From the NCBI RefSeq assembly GCF_009737085.1, contig NZ_WOVL01000021.1, positions 28,176 to 92,175 on the forward strand: a DNA stretch of 64,000 nt. The letters are read 5' to 3'. Origin of the DNA: Paenibacillus sp. NEAU-GSW1. GTDB lineage: Bacteria > Bacillota > Bacilli > Paenibacillales > Paenibacillaceae. Each line of letters starts with the position of its first letter. The first letter of the stretch is position 1. The notes below the pieces were generated by a model. It was given only the letters and a program-made list of their open reading frames with translations, made no database searches and was not told the origin of the DNA. Position numbers and translations under genes: made by a program. Below, one piece after another: positions 52,018 to 60,966 of the stretch.

Positions 52018-53091
52018 TTAAATCCCCGCCAGCACCTGATACCAGACGCCTCGTTTGGAGTACAGCGTCTCGCGAACTTCCTCCCAGCCGCCCAGATACG
52101 TAATATCGAAAAGCCCTTCAGGCTGGGCAAAACGTTCCTTCGACTCCTCCGCCACTTTCTCATCGACTGGACGGAAGCCATAGTCGGCAAATACGCGCTG
52201 CGCCTCCTCGCTCTGCAGGAAGGCGACAAACGCCTCCGCAGCTTTGCGCGTGCCGTGCTTGTCGACATTTTTGTCTACAACCGCAGCAGGATTCTCAATC
52301 AATATCGTATCGCGAGGAACGACGATATCGTAGGCGACACCTTGCTTAATACGGCTGAGCAGCTCGTTTTCGTAAGTGACGATAACGTCGCCTACGCCGT
52401 ATTCGAACGCGGCCATCGAAGCGCGGCCGCTCTTATCAAGAGATTCCACATTTGCATGAATCTTCTCCAGATAGCTTTTCGCAAAAGCGGGGTCCTTCGT
52501 CCCAAGCTCTTCCTCCGACTTTTTCAATCCCGCACCGTACATGGCATTAATGTCCCATTGCGCGCCGCCGGATGTTTTCGGATTCGGATAAAGCACCTTA
52601 ACGCCATCCTTGGTCAAATCGTCCCAGCCGGTCACGCCAAGCGGATTGCCCGCCCGCGTACCGAGTACGACGATCGACCTTGTAATCATGCCCGCGTGAT
52701 TTTGCGCTTTCCAATCATGCGTAATGAACCCGGCCTTCGCCACTTTATTGATATCGCCTTCCATCGCCAGTACCGCAACATCGGCCTCAAAGCCGCCGGC
52801 AATAGCCCGCGCTTGGGTGCCGGACGCTTCATACGATTGCTGGAACACGATTTTTTGTCCCGTTTGCTGCAGCCATTGTGCTTGGAATTGCGGCAAAAGC
52901 TCGTCAAAAGCGTCCCTTACGACCGAATATGCACCGATTACAAGCGTCAGATCACCGTCTTGAGCGGAAGATGCGGCATCCTGCCCGTTCGTCTGCGAAG
53001 CTTTGCCGCAGCCTGCCGCCGTCATTAGCAGCAGCGCTCCGGCAAGCAGCAAAGCGAGCATGCGCCTGCTTGTTGCTCGATTATTTATCAT
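52018..53091 (-). CDS. sbp: sulfate-binding lipoprotein
   Basis: A 357-residue lipoprotein with a lipobox (LLMTAAGC, Cys28). The mature protein is a sulfate/thiosulfate-binding protein: VLAMEGDINKVAKAGFITHDWK, ARAIAGGFEADV, VTYENELLSRIKQG, and FRPVDEKVAEESKERFAQPEGLF near the end are family stretches. It feeds the CysTW/CysA importer. It is the last gene of the operon here, 25 bp after cysA, whereas many bacteria have it first. Confidence 0.92.
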   Translation of the reverse strand: MINNRATSRRMLALLLAGALLLMTAAGCGKASQTNGQDAASSAQDGDLTLVIGAYSVVRDAFDELLPQFQAQWLQQTGQKIVFQQSYEASGTQARAIAGGFEADVAVLAMEGDINKVAKAGFITHDWKAQNHAGMITRSIVVLGTRAGNPLGVTGWDDLTKDGVKVLYPNPKTSGGAQWDINAMYGAGLKKSEEELGTKDPAFAKSYLEKIHANVESLDKSGRASMAAFEYGVGDVIVTYENELLSRIKQGVAYDIVVPRDTILIENPAAVVDKNVDKHGTRKAAEAFVAFLQSEEAQRVFADYGFRPVDEKVAEESKERFAQPEGLFDITYLGGWEEVRETLYSKRGVWYQVLAGI

Positions 53092-53115
53092 AGGAGTTAC
53101 AACTCTCTCTTTTCG

Positions 53116-54180
53116 TTAAATGTGAATTGGCATTGGGTCAACCTTTAGGCTGTTTTCTGCGATCCAGCTTTCGTTATCATTAAATAAATAAGCGCGGTGG
53201 ACGAGTACACTGACATAATCGCCAGGCTTAAGCACTTCCTTCTCGAGCGAACGGTAAGTAATCAGCTTCACGTTGCCGACAAGCAGCTCGACCAGCCATT
53301 CGCTTCCGCGGAAATGAACGTCCTTCACATTAGCGTCGAGTGTTGCGGATGCCAGCTTAATTTCGCCCGGACGGCCGATCTCAATATACTCCGGACGGAT
53401 AAGCGCCTTCGTGCCCGGAAGGACAGACGGCGAATCAAAGCCCTTCAGCGCCGACAAATCCTCAACGACGGTAGATTCGCCAATAAAGCTTGCAACGAAC
53501 GGCGTTTGCGGATTTTTATAAATTTCCCAAGGCGTGCCCTTCTGCTCGAGCTTGCCTTTGCCGATAATCATAATTTCATCCGCAACTTCAATCGCCTCAT
53601 CTTGGTCATGCGTAACGAAAATGGAGGTGATGCCGACGCGCTCGATCATTTCTTTCAGCCAAGTCCGAAGCTCGGTGCGGATTTTCGCGTCAATCGCCGC
53701 GAAAGGCTCATCCAGCAGCAGCAGCTGCGGCTCCGGCGCAAGCGCCCGCGCAAACGCTACGCGCTGCCGTTGGCCGCCGGACAGCTGATGCACGTAACGA
53801 TGCTCGAAGCCTTTCAAGCCCGTCAGTTCAACCAGCTCCATCACTCGGGAACGAATCTGTTCCTTCGGCAGTTTTTTCACTTTAAGTCCGAAAGCAATGT
53901 TGTCAAATACGGTCATATGCTTGAACAGCGCATAGTTTTGAAATACAAATCCGATGCCGCGCTCTTGCGGAGGCAGATCGTTAACTCGTTTGCCATGGAA
54001 TAAAATATCGCCGGAAGTCGGTGTTTCAAGGCCAGCCAACATGCGAAGAATCGATGTTTTTCCGCCGCCGCTTGGTCCGAGCAGACCGATGAGATGACCT
54101 TTCTCGATCTCAAAGCTAACATTTTGCACCGCGTGAAAATCGCCGAAGCTTTTGTTAAGGTTGCGGACTTCAATATGCAT
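53116..54180 (-). CDS. cysA: sulfate ABC transporter ATPase
   Basis: A 354-residue ATPase with Walker A GPSGGGKTS (about residues 36-44), signature LSGGQRQRVAFARALA, Walker B LLLLDEPFAAID and H-loop IFVTHDQDEA. A TOBE-type regulatory domain at about 240-345 (GTKALIRPEYIEIGRPGE) is typical of CysA. The start MHIEVRNLNKSFGDFHAVQ has AAGGATG upstream and lies 2 bp after the cysW stop codon. Confidence 0.93.
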   Translation of the reverse strand: MHIEVRNLNKSFGDFHAVQNVSFEIEKGHLIGLLGPSGGGKTSILRMLAGLETPTSGDILFHGKRVNDLPPQERGIGFVFQNYALFKHMTVFDNIAFGLKVKKLPKEQIRSRVMELVELTGLKGFEHRYVHQLSGGQRQRVAFARALAPEPQLLLLDEPFAAIDAKIRTELRTWLKEMIERVGITSIFVTHDQDEAIEVADEIMIIGKGKLEQKGTPWEIYKNPQTPFVASFIGESTVVEDLSALKGFDSPSVLPGTKALIRPEYIEIGRPGEIKLASATLDANVKDVHFRGSEWLVELLVGNVKLITYRSLEKEVLKPGDYVSVLVHRAYLFNDNESWIAENSLKVDPMPIHI

Positions 54181-54182
54181 AT

Positions 54183-54986
54183 TTAATGCACATCCTTTCT
54201 TTTCTTCGCCCATTCCATGAGCAGCAGCAGGCCAACCGAGAATACGGCAAGCACAAGCGCTACGCCATTTGCGGCGACCACGTTAAAATTCTCGACGTCT
54301 TGATAGACAAGCGTCGTGGCGGTTTGCGTCTTATTAATAATGTTGCCTGATACGACAAGCACAGCGCCGAATTCGCCAAGCGTGCGCGCTACGGTCAGCA
54401 CCACGCCGTAAATGACGCCCCAACGGATCGACGGCCAAGTCACTTTCCAGAATGTATACCAGGAATAAGCGCCAAGCGTCGATGCCGCCTCCTCCTGCTG
54501 CGCGCCGATCTCTTGCAATACCGGCAGCACCTCGCGCACCATAATCGGGAAAGTGACGAACAACGTTGCTAAAATCATGCCCGGCAGCGCATAGACGATT
54601 TTGATGCCGGCGCCCGCTAACAACGCGCCCATTGCAGTGCTCGGTCCAAGCAGCAGTACGATCATCAAGCCTCCGATTACCGGCGATACCGCAAACGGCA
54701 AATCGACGAGACTGTTCAGCAGCCGTTTCAGCTTCGGTCCGATCCAATGCGCCCTTGCAAGATATAAAGCGAGCATAACGCCGAACATCGTGTTGATTAC
54801 AGTAACAATAATGACGATTATAGCTGTCATTCCAAGCGCGTGAAGCGATTGCGGACGGGATAGCGCATCGCTAAAGCCGCCCCAGCCTTCGGCCCAAGAG
54901 CCTCTAATTATTTCGATTAACGGAATGATTAACAGAACGATAAAAATAAGATATACGACGCCAATCCAAAGTCTGCGTATCGTCAT
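54183..54986 (-). CDS. cysW: sulfate ABC transporter permease CysW
   Basis: A 267-residue permease with six helices. ALYLARAHWIGPKLKRLLNSLVDLPFAVSPVIGGLMIVLLLG and the coupling loop GAQQEEAASTLGAYSWYTFWKVTWPSIRWG are CysW hallmarks. The start MTIRRLWIG with GAGGAGG 9 bp upstream overlaps the cysT stop by 4 bp. Confidence 0.93.
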   Translation of the reverse strand: MTIRRLWIGVVYLIFIVLLIIPLIEIIRGSWAEGWGGFSDALSRPQSLHALGMTAIIVIIVTVINTMFGVMLALYLARAHWIGPKLKRLLNSLVDLPFAVSPVIGGLMIVLLLGPSTAMGALLAGAGIKIVYALPGMILATLFVTFPIMVREVLPVLQEIGAQQEEAASTLGAYSWYTFWKVTWPSIRWGVIYGVVLTVARTLGEFGAVLVVSGNIINKTQTATTLVYQDVENFNVVAANGVALVLAVFSVGLLLLMEWAKKRKDVH

Positions 54987-55798
54987 TGTCCCGGCCTCCT
55001 CGATTGAATAAGGTTGACCACCCAAAGAATAATGAACGATAGCGTAAGCAGCAGCACCGAAACGGCTGCCGCTCCTTGCGGATTGTCGCTTTCGATTTCA
55101 CCGAATATAAAGACCGATGCGATCAGCGTCTTGCCCGGAATATTGCCGGCAACGAGCACGACTGCGCCAAATTCTGCAAGCGCGCGAGAGAAGGCCAGCA
55201 TTCCGCCGCTCAAAACGCCAGGCAGCATCGAAGGGAAAATAATGCTGAAAAACGTTCGGGCTTTTGTCGCGCCCATCGTATAAGCCGCTTCTTCCTCCGA
55301 CTTATCAAGCTCCTCCAGCAGCGGCTGCACCGCGCGAATGACGAAAGGAAACGTTACAAAAATCATCGAAATGACGATTGCCGGCTCGTGAAATACAATA
55401 TCAATGCCCAGCTTGCCGAAAAATCCGCCAACCGCGCTGCCCGGTCCAAGCAGCAGCAAAATCATAAGTCCGGTTACGGCTGTCGGAAGCGCAAACGGCA
55501 AATCTACCAGACTGTTCAGCAAATGCCTTCCTGGGAACCGATAGCGAATGAGAACCCAGCTGATCAGCGTACCAATCAATACATTAATTACGGTCGAAAT
55601 GACAGCCAGCTTAACAGTGAGCAGAACCGCTTTCCAAGCAAGCGGATCGGAAATACTTTCCCAAAGCGGCTGCAAGCCCAAGGATAACGATTGCGAATAA
55701 ATGCCCAAAATAGGTAGAACGATTAAAATGATGAAGTAGAGCATGACCGTGCTGCGAAACCCGAAGCTCCACAGCTTGCCGCGAAACATTGCATTCAC
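54983..55798 (-). CDS. cysT: sulfate ABC transporter permease CysT (CysU)
   Basis: A 271-residue permease with six helices. LLNSLVDLPFALPTAVTGLMILLLLG and DKSEEEAAYTMGATKARTFFSIIFPSMLPG match CysT. It is the first gene of cysTWA-sbp. The start is a GTG at 55798 with GGAGG 11 bp upstream. The promoter region carries a TAGGAATT element. Confidence 0.92.
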   Translation of the reverse strand: MNAMFRGKLWSFGFRSTVMLYFIILIVLPILGIYSQSLSLGLQPLWESISDPLAWKAVLLTVKLAVISTVINVLIGTLISWVLIRYRFPGRHLLNSLVDLPFALPTAVTGLMILLLLGPGSAVGGFFGKLGIDIVFHEPAIVISMIFVTFPFVIRAVQPLLEELDKSEEEAAYTMGATKARTFFSIIFPSMLPGVLSGGMLAFSRALAEFGAVVLVAGNIPGKTLIASVFIFGEIESDNPQGAAAVSVLLLTLSFIILWVVNLIQSRRPGQ

Positions 55799-55861
55799 TG
55801 TGCCTTAAACCTCCAGACCATCGGCTCGTGCCGTAGGAAGATGCCAGAAACGATTTAATAG

Positions 55862-55919
55862 AATTCCTATTAATACACTTGGTATTCTAAATTTAGCAGA
55901 ATACGACGGTTTTAGTCAA
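55862..55919 (-). promoter_or_regulatory. cysT promoter with TAGGAATT (CymR-like) element
   Basis: TTGACT (55919-55914), an 18-bp spacer and TAAATT (55895-55890) form a likely promoter. TATTAATAGGAATTCTATTA lies just downstream of the expected start point, with TAGGAATT at 55869-55862. A repressor there would block transcription. The same core stands ahead of the monooxygenase/ABC operon at 36333-36340. Confidence 0.5.
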
Positions 55920-56029
55920 TGATAAATTAACATTTTTTCAGTCCAGACTTTGCAGAAAATTGGAAAAATCGGTGTCGTCCATAGCGTTTGTCTTCCCTGT
56001 TAAAATCATGCACAGCCGTTGCAGCATGC

Positions 56030-56077
56030 AAAAGCCCCGCAACGGATTCGTTCGCACGAATCGATTGCGAGGCTTTC
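56030..56077 (-). terminator. terminator of the yigZ gene
   Basis: AAAGCC.CGCAA.GGATTCG pairs with CGAATC..TTGCGAGGCTTT. TTTTGC follows on the minus strand. Confidence 0.7.
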
Positions 56078-56086
56078 CATTCCCCT

Positions 56087-56719
56087 TTATTCACCTTCGA
56101 TATAATAGACGCTGTCGCCTTCCGTAATAACAGCCTGACCTTGCGTCAAATCGGTTATCCACGCGATGAACGCAGCCGCTTCCGGCTCTTCGGGCAAACA
56201 GGTTACGATGACGCGGTCGGTAAACTCAGTTCCGCCTACGCGAGTGCCGCGTCCATGCAGCTCGTTCTCGAGCTTGCCGTACCACGTATAGTCGACATCG
56301 ACAAACACTTCGCGATGCAGCACGCGAACGATTTCGTCCGCAGCCTCGATGCCTGCGACCGCGCCGTCGGTGTAGGCGCGGACGAGGCCGCCCGCTCCCA
56401 GCATAATGCCGCCGAAGTAGCGCGTCACAACGACGGCGACATTTTTCAGCCCCTTATTCTTGATCACCTCAAGAATCGGCTTGCCTGCCGTACCGCTTGG
56501 CTCCCCGTCGTCCGAAGCCTTCTGAAACTGGTCGTGCTCGCCGATCAGATACGCCGAACAGTTGTGCGTTGCCTGCTTGTGGAGCCGCTTAATCTCATCA
56601 ATGAAAGCAACCGCTTCTTCTTCCGTTTCGACCGGCTTGGCGTAACCGATAAAACGCGACTTCTTGATGACAACCTCGGCGCTTCCCGATCCTCTAATCG
56701 TCGAATAACGTTGCAGCAT
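56087..56719 (-). CDS. YigZ/IMPACT family protein (YvyE-like)
   Basis: A 210-residue protein with the IMPACT-family N-domain: KKSRFIGYAKPVETEEEAVAFIDEI, ATHNCSAYLIG, SDDGEPSGTAGKPILEVI and VVVTRYFGGIMLGAGGLVRAY. A small ferredoxin-like C-terminal domain follows (VFVDVDYTWYGKLENEL). Bacterial relatives are YigZ of E. coli and YvyE of Bacillus; the eukaryotic one binds GCN1. The bacterial role is unclear, perhaps at the ribosome. It lies 24 bp downstream of pgi. Confidence 0.92.
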   Translation of the reverse strand: MLQRYSTIRGSGSAEVVIKKSRFIGYAKPVETEEEAVAFIDEIKRLHKQATHNCSAYLIGEHDQFQKASDDGEPSGTAGKPILEVIKNKGLKNVAVVVTRYFGGIMLGAGGLVRAYTDGAVAGIEAADEIVRVLHREVFVDVDYTWYGKLENELHGRGTRVGGTEFTDRVIVTCLPEEPEAAAFIAWITDLTQGQAVITEGDSVYYIEGE

Positions 56720-56743
56720 AAGTTGACTCAGCTCAGCTGTCGC

Positions 56744-58093
56744 CTACAGGCGCGCTTCAAGCTCCGCTTTCTCTTTCTCGTAGCCAGGCTTGCCCAGCAG
56801 CGCAAACATGTTGCGTTTGTAAGCTTCAACGCCTGGCTGGTCAAACGGATTGACGCCGAGCAAATAGCCGCTGATGCCGCAAGCTTTCTCGAAGAAATAG
56901 ACAAGGTAGCCGAATGTATATGGGGAGAAGTCTTTAATGTTGACGATAAAGTTTGGAACTTGGCCGTCCGTATGCGCAAGCAATGTGCCTTCGAACGCTT
57001 TCTTGTTGACGAAATCCATCGTTTTGCCCGTCAGGAAGTTCAAGCCGTCAAGGTCAGCAGGATCATGAGCGATTTCGATATGCTCCGAAACTTCATTCAC
57101 TTGAATCACCGTTTCGAAAATGTTCCGGTTGCCCTCTTGAATAAACTGGCCCATGGAGTGCAAGTCGGTCGAGAAATCAACGGAAGCCGGGTAAATTCCT
57201 TTATAGTCTTTGCCTTCGCTTTCGCCGAACAGCTGCTTCCACCATTCGGATACGAAATGAAGGTTCGGTTCGTAGTTCACGAGAATTTCCGTCGTTTTGC
57301 CTTTGCGGTAAAGCGCGTTGCGGGCAGCCGCGTACTGGTATGCTTCGTTCTCAGCAAGATTCGGATTGCTGTATTCTTTCGACGCGTCCGCTGCGCCTTG
57401 CATCATTGCCGCAATGTCGATACCGGCAACCGCAATTGGCAGAAGGCCGACAGCCGTCAGCACGGAATAGCGCCCGCCAACGTCGTCAGGAATAACGAAG
57501 GACTCGTAGCCTTCCTCCGTCGAGAGCTTTTTCAGCGCGCCCTTCGCTTGATCTGTCGTCGCATAAATGCGTTTGCGGGCTTCTTCTTTGCCGTATTGGC
57601 GCTCCAGCGCTTCGCGGAAAATACGGAATGCAATAGCCGGCTCTGTTGTCGTGCCCGATTTGGAGATGACGTTGATCGACCATTCGCGGCCTTCGATCAG
57701 CTGCAGCAGGTGCGTTACGTATGTGGAACTGATGTTGTTGCCTGCGAACAATACTTGCGGCGATTTGCGCTGTTCTTTCGTTTGCAGGTTATAGAACGAA
57801 TTGGACAGCATTTCGATCGCCGCGCGGGCGCCGAGATACGAGCCTCCGATACCGATGACGATCAGCACTTCAGAATCGGATTGAATCTTTTGCGCCGCTT
57901 TCTGAATGCGGGCGAATTCTTCTTTATCGTAGTTTTGCGGCAGGTCGATCCAACCGAGATAATCCGAGCCTGTCCCTGTTCCGTTATGTAATTGATCGTG
58001 AGCGAGACGAACTTGCGCCGTCAAATTGTCGATTTCATTTTGTCCCAAAAAAGCGAGCGCTTTGCTATAGTCGAATTGAACCGTTTTACTCAT
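56744..58093 (-). CDS. pgi: glucose-6-phosphate isomerase
   Basis: A 449-residue glycolytic enzyme. Signatures are [18 protein letters not shown] (about residues 77-94), [20 protein letters not shown], the active-site region [20 protein letters not shown], and [18 protein letters not shown] near the end. Its length is that of the short Gram-positive type. GGGAGG lies 11 bp upstream of the ATG. Confidence 0.96.
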   Translation of the reverse strand: MSKTVQFDYSKALAFLGQNEIDNLTAQVRLAHDQLHNGTGTGSDYLGWIDLPQNYDKEEFARIQKAAQKIQSDSEVLIVIGIGGSYLGARAAIEMLSNSFYNLQTKEQRKSPQVLFAGNNISSTYVTHLLQLIEGREWSINVISKSGTTTEPAIAFRIFREALERQYGKEEARKRIYATTDQAKGALKKLSTEEGYESFVIPDDVGGRYSVLTAVGLLPIAVAGIDIAAMMQGAADASKEYSNPNLAENEAYQYAAARNALYRKGKTTEILVNYEPNLHFVSEWWKQLFGESEGKDYKGIYPASVDFSTDLHSMGQFIQEGNRNIFETVIQVNEVSEHIEIAHDPADLDGLNFLTGKTMDFVNKKAFEGTLLAHTDGQVPNFIVNIKDFSPYTFGYLVYFFEKACGISGYLLGVNPFDQPGVEAYKRNMFALLGKPGYEKEKAELEARL

Positions 58094-58307
58094 TATAAAG
58101 AGGCCTCCCTAGTTCTAATTTTCACAAGTTATTGGCTAGCATTTCATTTAGGATATCGGATTTACAATTCAAAAACAAGGCAATGACCATGAAAACAATA
58201 TGAAGAAATATTATAATGTTTATAAAAGATTTGTATTGCCTTCGATTAAGTAGTAACGTTATTTAAATAAGCAGTCTTGCTTCGACAAAGAGAAGGAGTG
58301 GAGAGAG

Positions 58308-59213
58308 ATGAGCAACAAAATCGGCTTTATTGGACTTGGTGTAATGGGTCTTGGGATGGCAGCGAACTTGCTTCGCAAAGGTTATGACGTCACGGTATTT
58401 AACCGTACGCCCGGCAAAGCGGGAGAACTTGCCGCACTGGGCGCAAAAGAAGCTTCGTCGCCTGCGGTTATCGCAGCAAGCTCAGACATCGTCATTACAA
58501 TGATTAGCAATGACGATGCAATTCGCGCCGTATATTTCGGCGAGAACGGCATTATCGGCGCGCTGCGGAGCGGCGCAACGGTCATCGACAGCAGCACGAT
58601 CTCGCCGGAGCTGGCCCGAGAGCTTGCAGCATCGGCGGCGGAAAAAGGCGCGCATTTCCTCGATGCTCCGGTAACGGGAAGCAAGCCTGCTGCGGAAGGC
58701 GGCACGTTAGTATTTATGGTCGGCGGCGATGCGGATGTGCTGAGCAAAGCCGAAGACGTACTCCTCGCGATGGGCCGTAAAATTTTGCACATGGGCGCGA
58801 ACGGCAGCGGCTCCACAGCCAAGCTGGCGCATAATACGATCGTTGGCATCAATACGGTCGGGCTCGTTGAAGGCATGGCGATCGCGGCAAGCGGCGGCAT
58901 TGACGGCAAGGCGTTCCTTGAGCTCGTCCAATCGGGCGGTGCCGCAAGCCGGACTGCCGAATTAAAAGGCGACAAAATACTCGACAGCAACTACGACGTC
59001 CAATTCTCGCTTGCGCTAATGCTCAAGGACCTTCGCTTGTCCTCGGTCTTATCGGATGGACTTAAAGTGCCGACGCCGATGCTCGAGGCAGCGAAAAGCC
59101 AGCTTCAAATCGGCGACGCGATGGGACTTGCTGATTTCGATATGAGCGTCGTCGCCAAAGCGTACGAGCAATGGATTGGCCGTAAAATCGGCGGCGGCGA
59201 AGCAATAAAGTAG
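58308..59213 (+). CDS. 3-hydroxyisobutyrate dehydrogenase family oxidoreductase
   Basis: A 301-residue NAD(P)-dependent beta-hydroxyacid dehydrogenase. The Rossmann motif is IGFIGLGVMGLGMAANLLRKG (about residues 5-25), the substrate loop is FLDAPVTGSKPAAEGGTLVFMVGG, and the catalytic Lys is in GSTAKLAHNTIVG. Relatives act on 3-hydroxyisobutyrate, tartronate semialdehyde, succinic semialdehyde or related acids, and the substrate here is not assignable. GGAGTGGAGAG stands before the ATG. Confidence 0.9.
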   Translation: MSNKIGFIGLGVMGLGMAANLLRKGYDVTVFNRTPGKAGELAALGAKEASSPAVIAASSDIVITMISNDDAIRAVYFGENGIIGALRSGATVIDSSTISPELARELAASAAEKGAHFLDAPVTGSKPAAEGGTLVFMVGGDADVLSKAEDVLLAMGRKILHMGANGSGSTAKLAHNTIVGINTVGLVEGMAIAASGGIDGKAFLELVQSGGAASRTAELKGDKILDSNYDVQFSLALMLKDLRLSSVLSDGLKVPTPMLEAAKSQLQIGDAMGLADFDMSVVAKAYEQWIGRKIGGGEAIK

Positions 59214-59224
59214 TCACCCGCTGC

Positions 59225-59341
59225 AAGAAAGGTTGATTTCCAGCCGCTGTTGTTTTCGGATTTCTTGAACTATTATGGTACTAGCGATTGAAATCCGAAA
59301 TCAAAGGCGGACGTTTGCACTCCTCCAACTCAACCTTTCTT
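59225..59341. repeat. 117-bp palindromic element (MITE-like)
   Basis: Perfect 12-bp ends AAGAAAGGTTGA (59225) and TCAACCTTTCTT (59330) and an inner inverted pair TTTCGGATTTC / GAAATCCGAAA (59254, 59290) surround TTGAACTATT. The inner part resembles CGGATTCCTTGAAC ... GGAATCCGAA at 60222-60264, so it is related to the dispersed element. Confidence 0.65.
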
Positions 59342-59382
59342 TCCGCTGCTTCCTATATTGCTTTTTAAAAAGAAAGTAATAG

Positions 59383-59413
59383 AGCCCGTTCACTCGGTTG
59401 AGATGAACGGGCT
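59383..59413. terminator. terminator between the dehydrogenase and ctaM genes
   Basis: AGCCCGTTCA pairs with TGAACGGGCT around CTCGGTTGAGA. TTGTTT follows on the plus strand. Confidence 0.65.
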
Positions 59414-59450
59414 TGTTTGCAGTTTTCACCACACGAAGCAAGCGAATTGC

Positions 59451-59975
59451 CTACGCATAATAAGGCGAAATCATCAAGTAGACGACAACGCCGGTAAAGC
59501 TGACATACAGCCAGATCGGCATCGTCCAGCGAGCGATCTTCCGATGTTTGTCCACATTGTTTGACAGCCCGCGCGCGACCGATAGCAGCGCCAGCGGAAC
59601 GACAACGATAGCCAGCAGAATGTGCGTAATCAGCACGAAGAAATAAATGGCTTTCAGCGCGCCGTCGCCGCCATACTTTGTTGATTCCGTCAAATAATGA
59701 TATGCCACATAGCAAACGAGAAAAAGCGTTGTCGAAGCAAATGCCGCTCCGATGAACCGTTTATGCATTTTCACATTTTTGTTCTTAATGGCAACTAAAG
59801 CAACAATCAACGCAATAAAGGTAAAGCTGTTGAAAATCGCATTGAGAAGCGGCAGCAGCGTAACGTCAAATTTCACTTCGCCATTATAGGCCGGCAAGAA
59901 AAACAACACGGCAATAATGAGCACCAGCACAACAGAGAGCACAGCAATTAACGGCGTATAGTTGCGTTCCTTCAT
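59451..59975 (-). CDS. ctaM: DUF420 membrane protein (CtaM)
   Basis: A 174-residue membrane protein with five hydrophobic segments. FNSFTFIALIVALVAIKNKNVKMHKRFIGAAFASTTLFLVCYVAYH, TESTKYGG and HRKIARWTMPIWLYVSFTGVVVYLMI are DUF420 hallmarks, including conserved histidines. In Staphylococcus aureus CtaM is needed for maturation of the aa3-type quinol oxidase. Bacillus has YozB. The start MKERNYTPL has AAGGAGA 7 bp upstream. No oxidase genes are adjacent. Confidence 0.88.
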   Translation of the reverse strand: MKERNYTPLIAVLSVVLVLIIAVLFFLPAYNGEVKFDVTLLPLLNAIFNSFTFIALIVALVAIKNKNVKMHKRFIGAAFASTTLFLVCYVAYHYLTESTKYGGDGALKAIYFFVLITHILLAIVVVPLALLSVARGLSNNVDKHRKIARWTMPIWLYVSFTGVVVYLMISPYYA

Positions 59976-60118
59976 TTCAATCTCCTTTTCAAGTCCATGA
60001 TTATAAACATTATCGAATTTAACGCTGCAATTCAATTCGATAACGTTCGATTATGTCACTATTCATTGACGATTCGTCGTCGAAACGGTGAATGAAGGCT
60101 ATTGGCAGCACGAAAATA

Positions 60119-60310
60119 GGGGCTGTCCCAAAAGTCTTTAGACTTTGGTCAGCTCTTTTCGCTACACAGTCACTGCTGAAAGGCAACTGCGCAGGCGAAT
60201 GTTCTTACGATCGCTGTGCTCTTACGGATTCCTTGAACAAATGGGTTAAGGTTGGAATCCGAAGAGCAAGGCGAACGCTAACGCTTCTTCAGAATCATTC
60301 GTCTGCTCCG
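60119..60310. repeat. fullest copy of the dispersed short element
   Basis: In order it shows GGGGCTGTCC, GCAACTGCGCAGGCGAATGT, TTCTTACGATCGCTG, the inverted pair GCTCTTACGGATTCC (60218) / GGAATCCGAAGAGC (60254), then GGCGAACGCTAACGCTTCTT and CAGAATCATTCG. Partial copies lie at 6451, 50076, 59225 and 63690. Confidence 0.65.
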
Positions 60311-60406
60311 TTGCTGGACAGTTATTTTTCAAAATGAACAAAAAAAAGAAACAGCTTTTTGGTAAAATGGAGGTACCACCCAACCATTCCAAAGGAGCTG
60401 TTTCTT

Positions 60407-60835
60407 TTGTACATCCAATATACCATGGATCAACTTTGCCTTCCAATGGACCTCGAAGAGGATATTCCTCCGAATCATCTCGTTCGCGTCGTCAACGCTG
60501 CTGTAAACCGTCTCGACAACAATATCCTTGCCGATGCTTATCCGGGCGGTGGTCGAGATAGTTATCACCCCAAAATGCTAACCAAAGTGATCGTTTATGC
60601 ATACACGCAGCGGATCTACTCTTCCCGCCAAATCGCAAAGGCGGTTCGCGAGAACCTCATGTTCATGCGGATCGCGGGCAGACAACGCCCAGATTTCCGC
60701 ACCATTAACCGCTTTCGGTCCGAGCGAATGAAGACCGTACTTGAGCACGTGTTCACTGCCGTGCTTCAATTTCTCATCGAAGAAAGCTACGTTAAGCCTT
60801 CTCGGCGATCGGAACACTCAAAAAAGCGGCAATAG
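60407..60835 (+). pseudogene. IS1182-family transposase, N-terminal fragment
   Basis: The sequence YIQYTMDQLCLPMDLEEDIP, YPGGGRDSYHPKMLTKVIVYAY and IAGRQRPDFRTINRFRSERM is the standard start of IS1182 transposases. The likely start is the TTG at 60407 with AAAGGAGC upstream. After about 142 residues it stops (KPSRRSEHSKKRQ), so the catalytic DDE core is missing. Confidence 0.88.
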
Positions 60836-60966
60836 ACGAAAAAGACAGAAATGGCGGTGCAGGGATAACCATCCTGACACCGCCATTTTGCTAAAAATAT
60901 GATATTTTGTTAAGCAAGCTGTCACATCAAGCCAGCGGGATCTACTTATGGGTCAGCCCCTATACT

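Larger units (their letters stand above)
60119..60960 (+). mobile_element. truncated IS1182-family element
   Basis: Inverted ends GGGGCTGTCCCAAAAGT (60119) and ACTTATGGGTCAGCCCC (to 60960) match at 15 of 17 positions. Between them are a copy of the dispersed element (60180-60310), the N-terminal part of a transposase, and a hairpin (60848-60892). The right end stops 6 bp before the end of the mannanase gene. Confidence 0.65.

Noticed and set aside
55988..57991. 667-residue plus-strand frame opposite yigZ and pgi
   Set aside because: It spans two well-supported minus-strand genes and has shadow-type composition.
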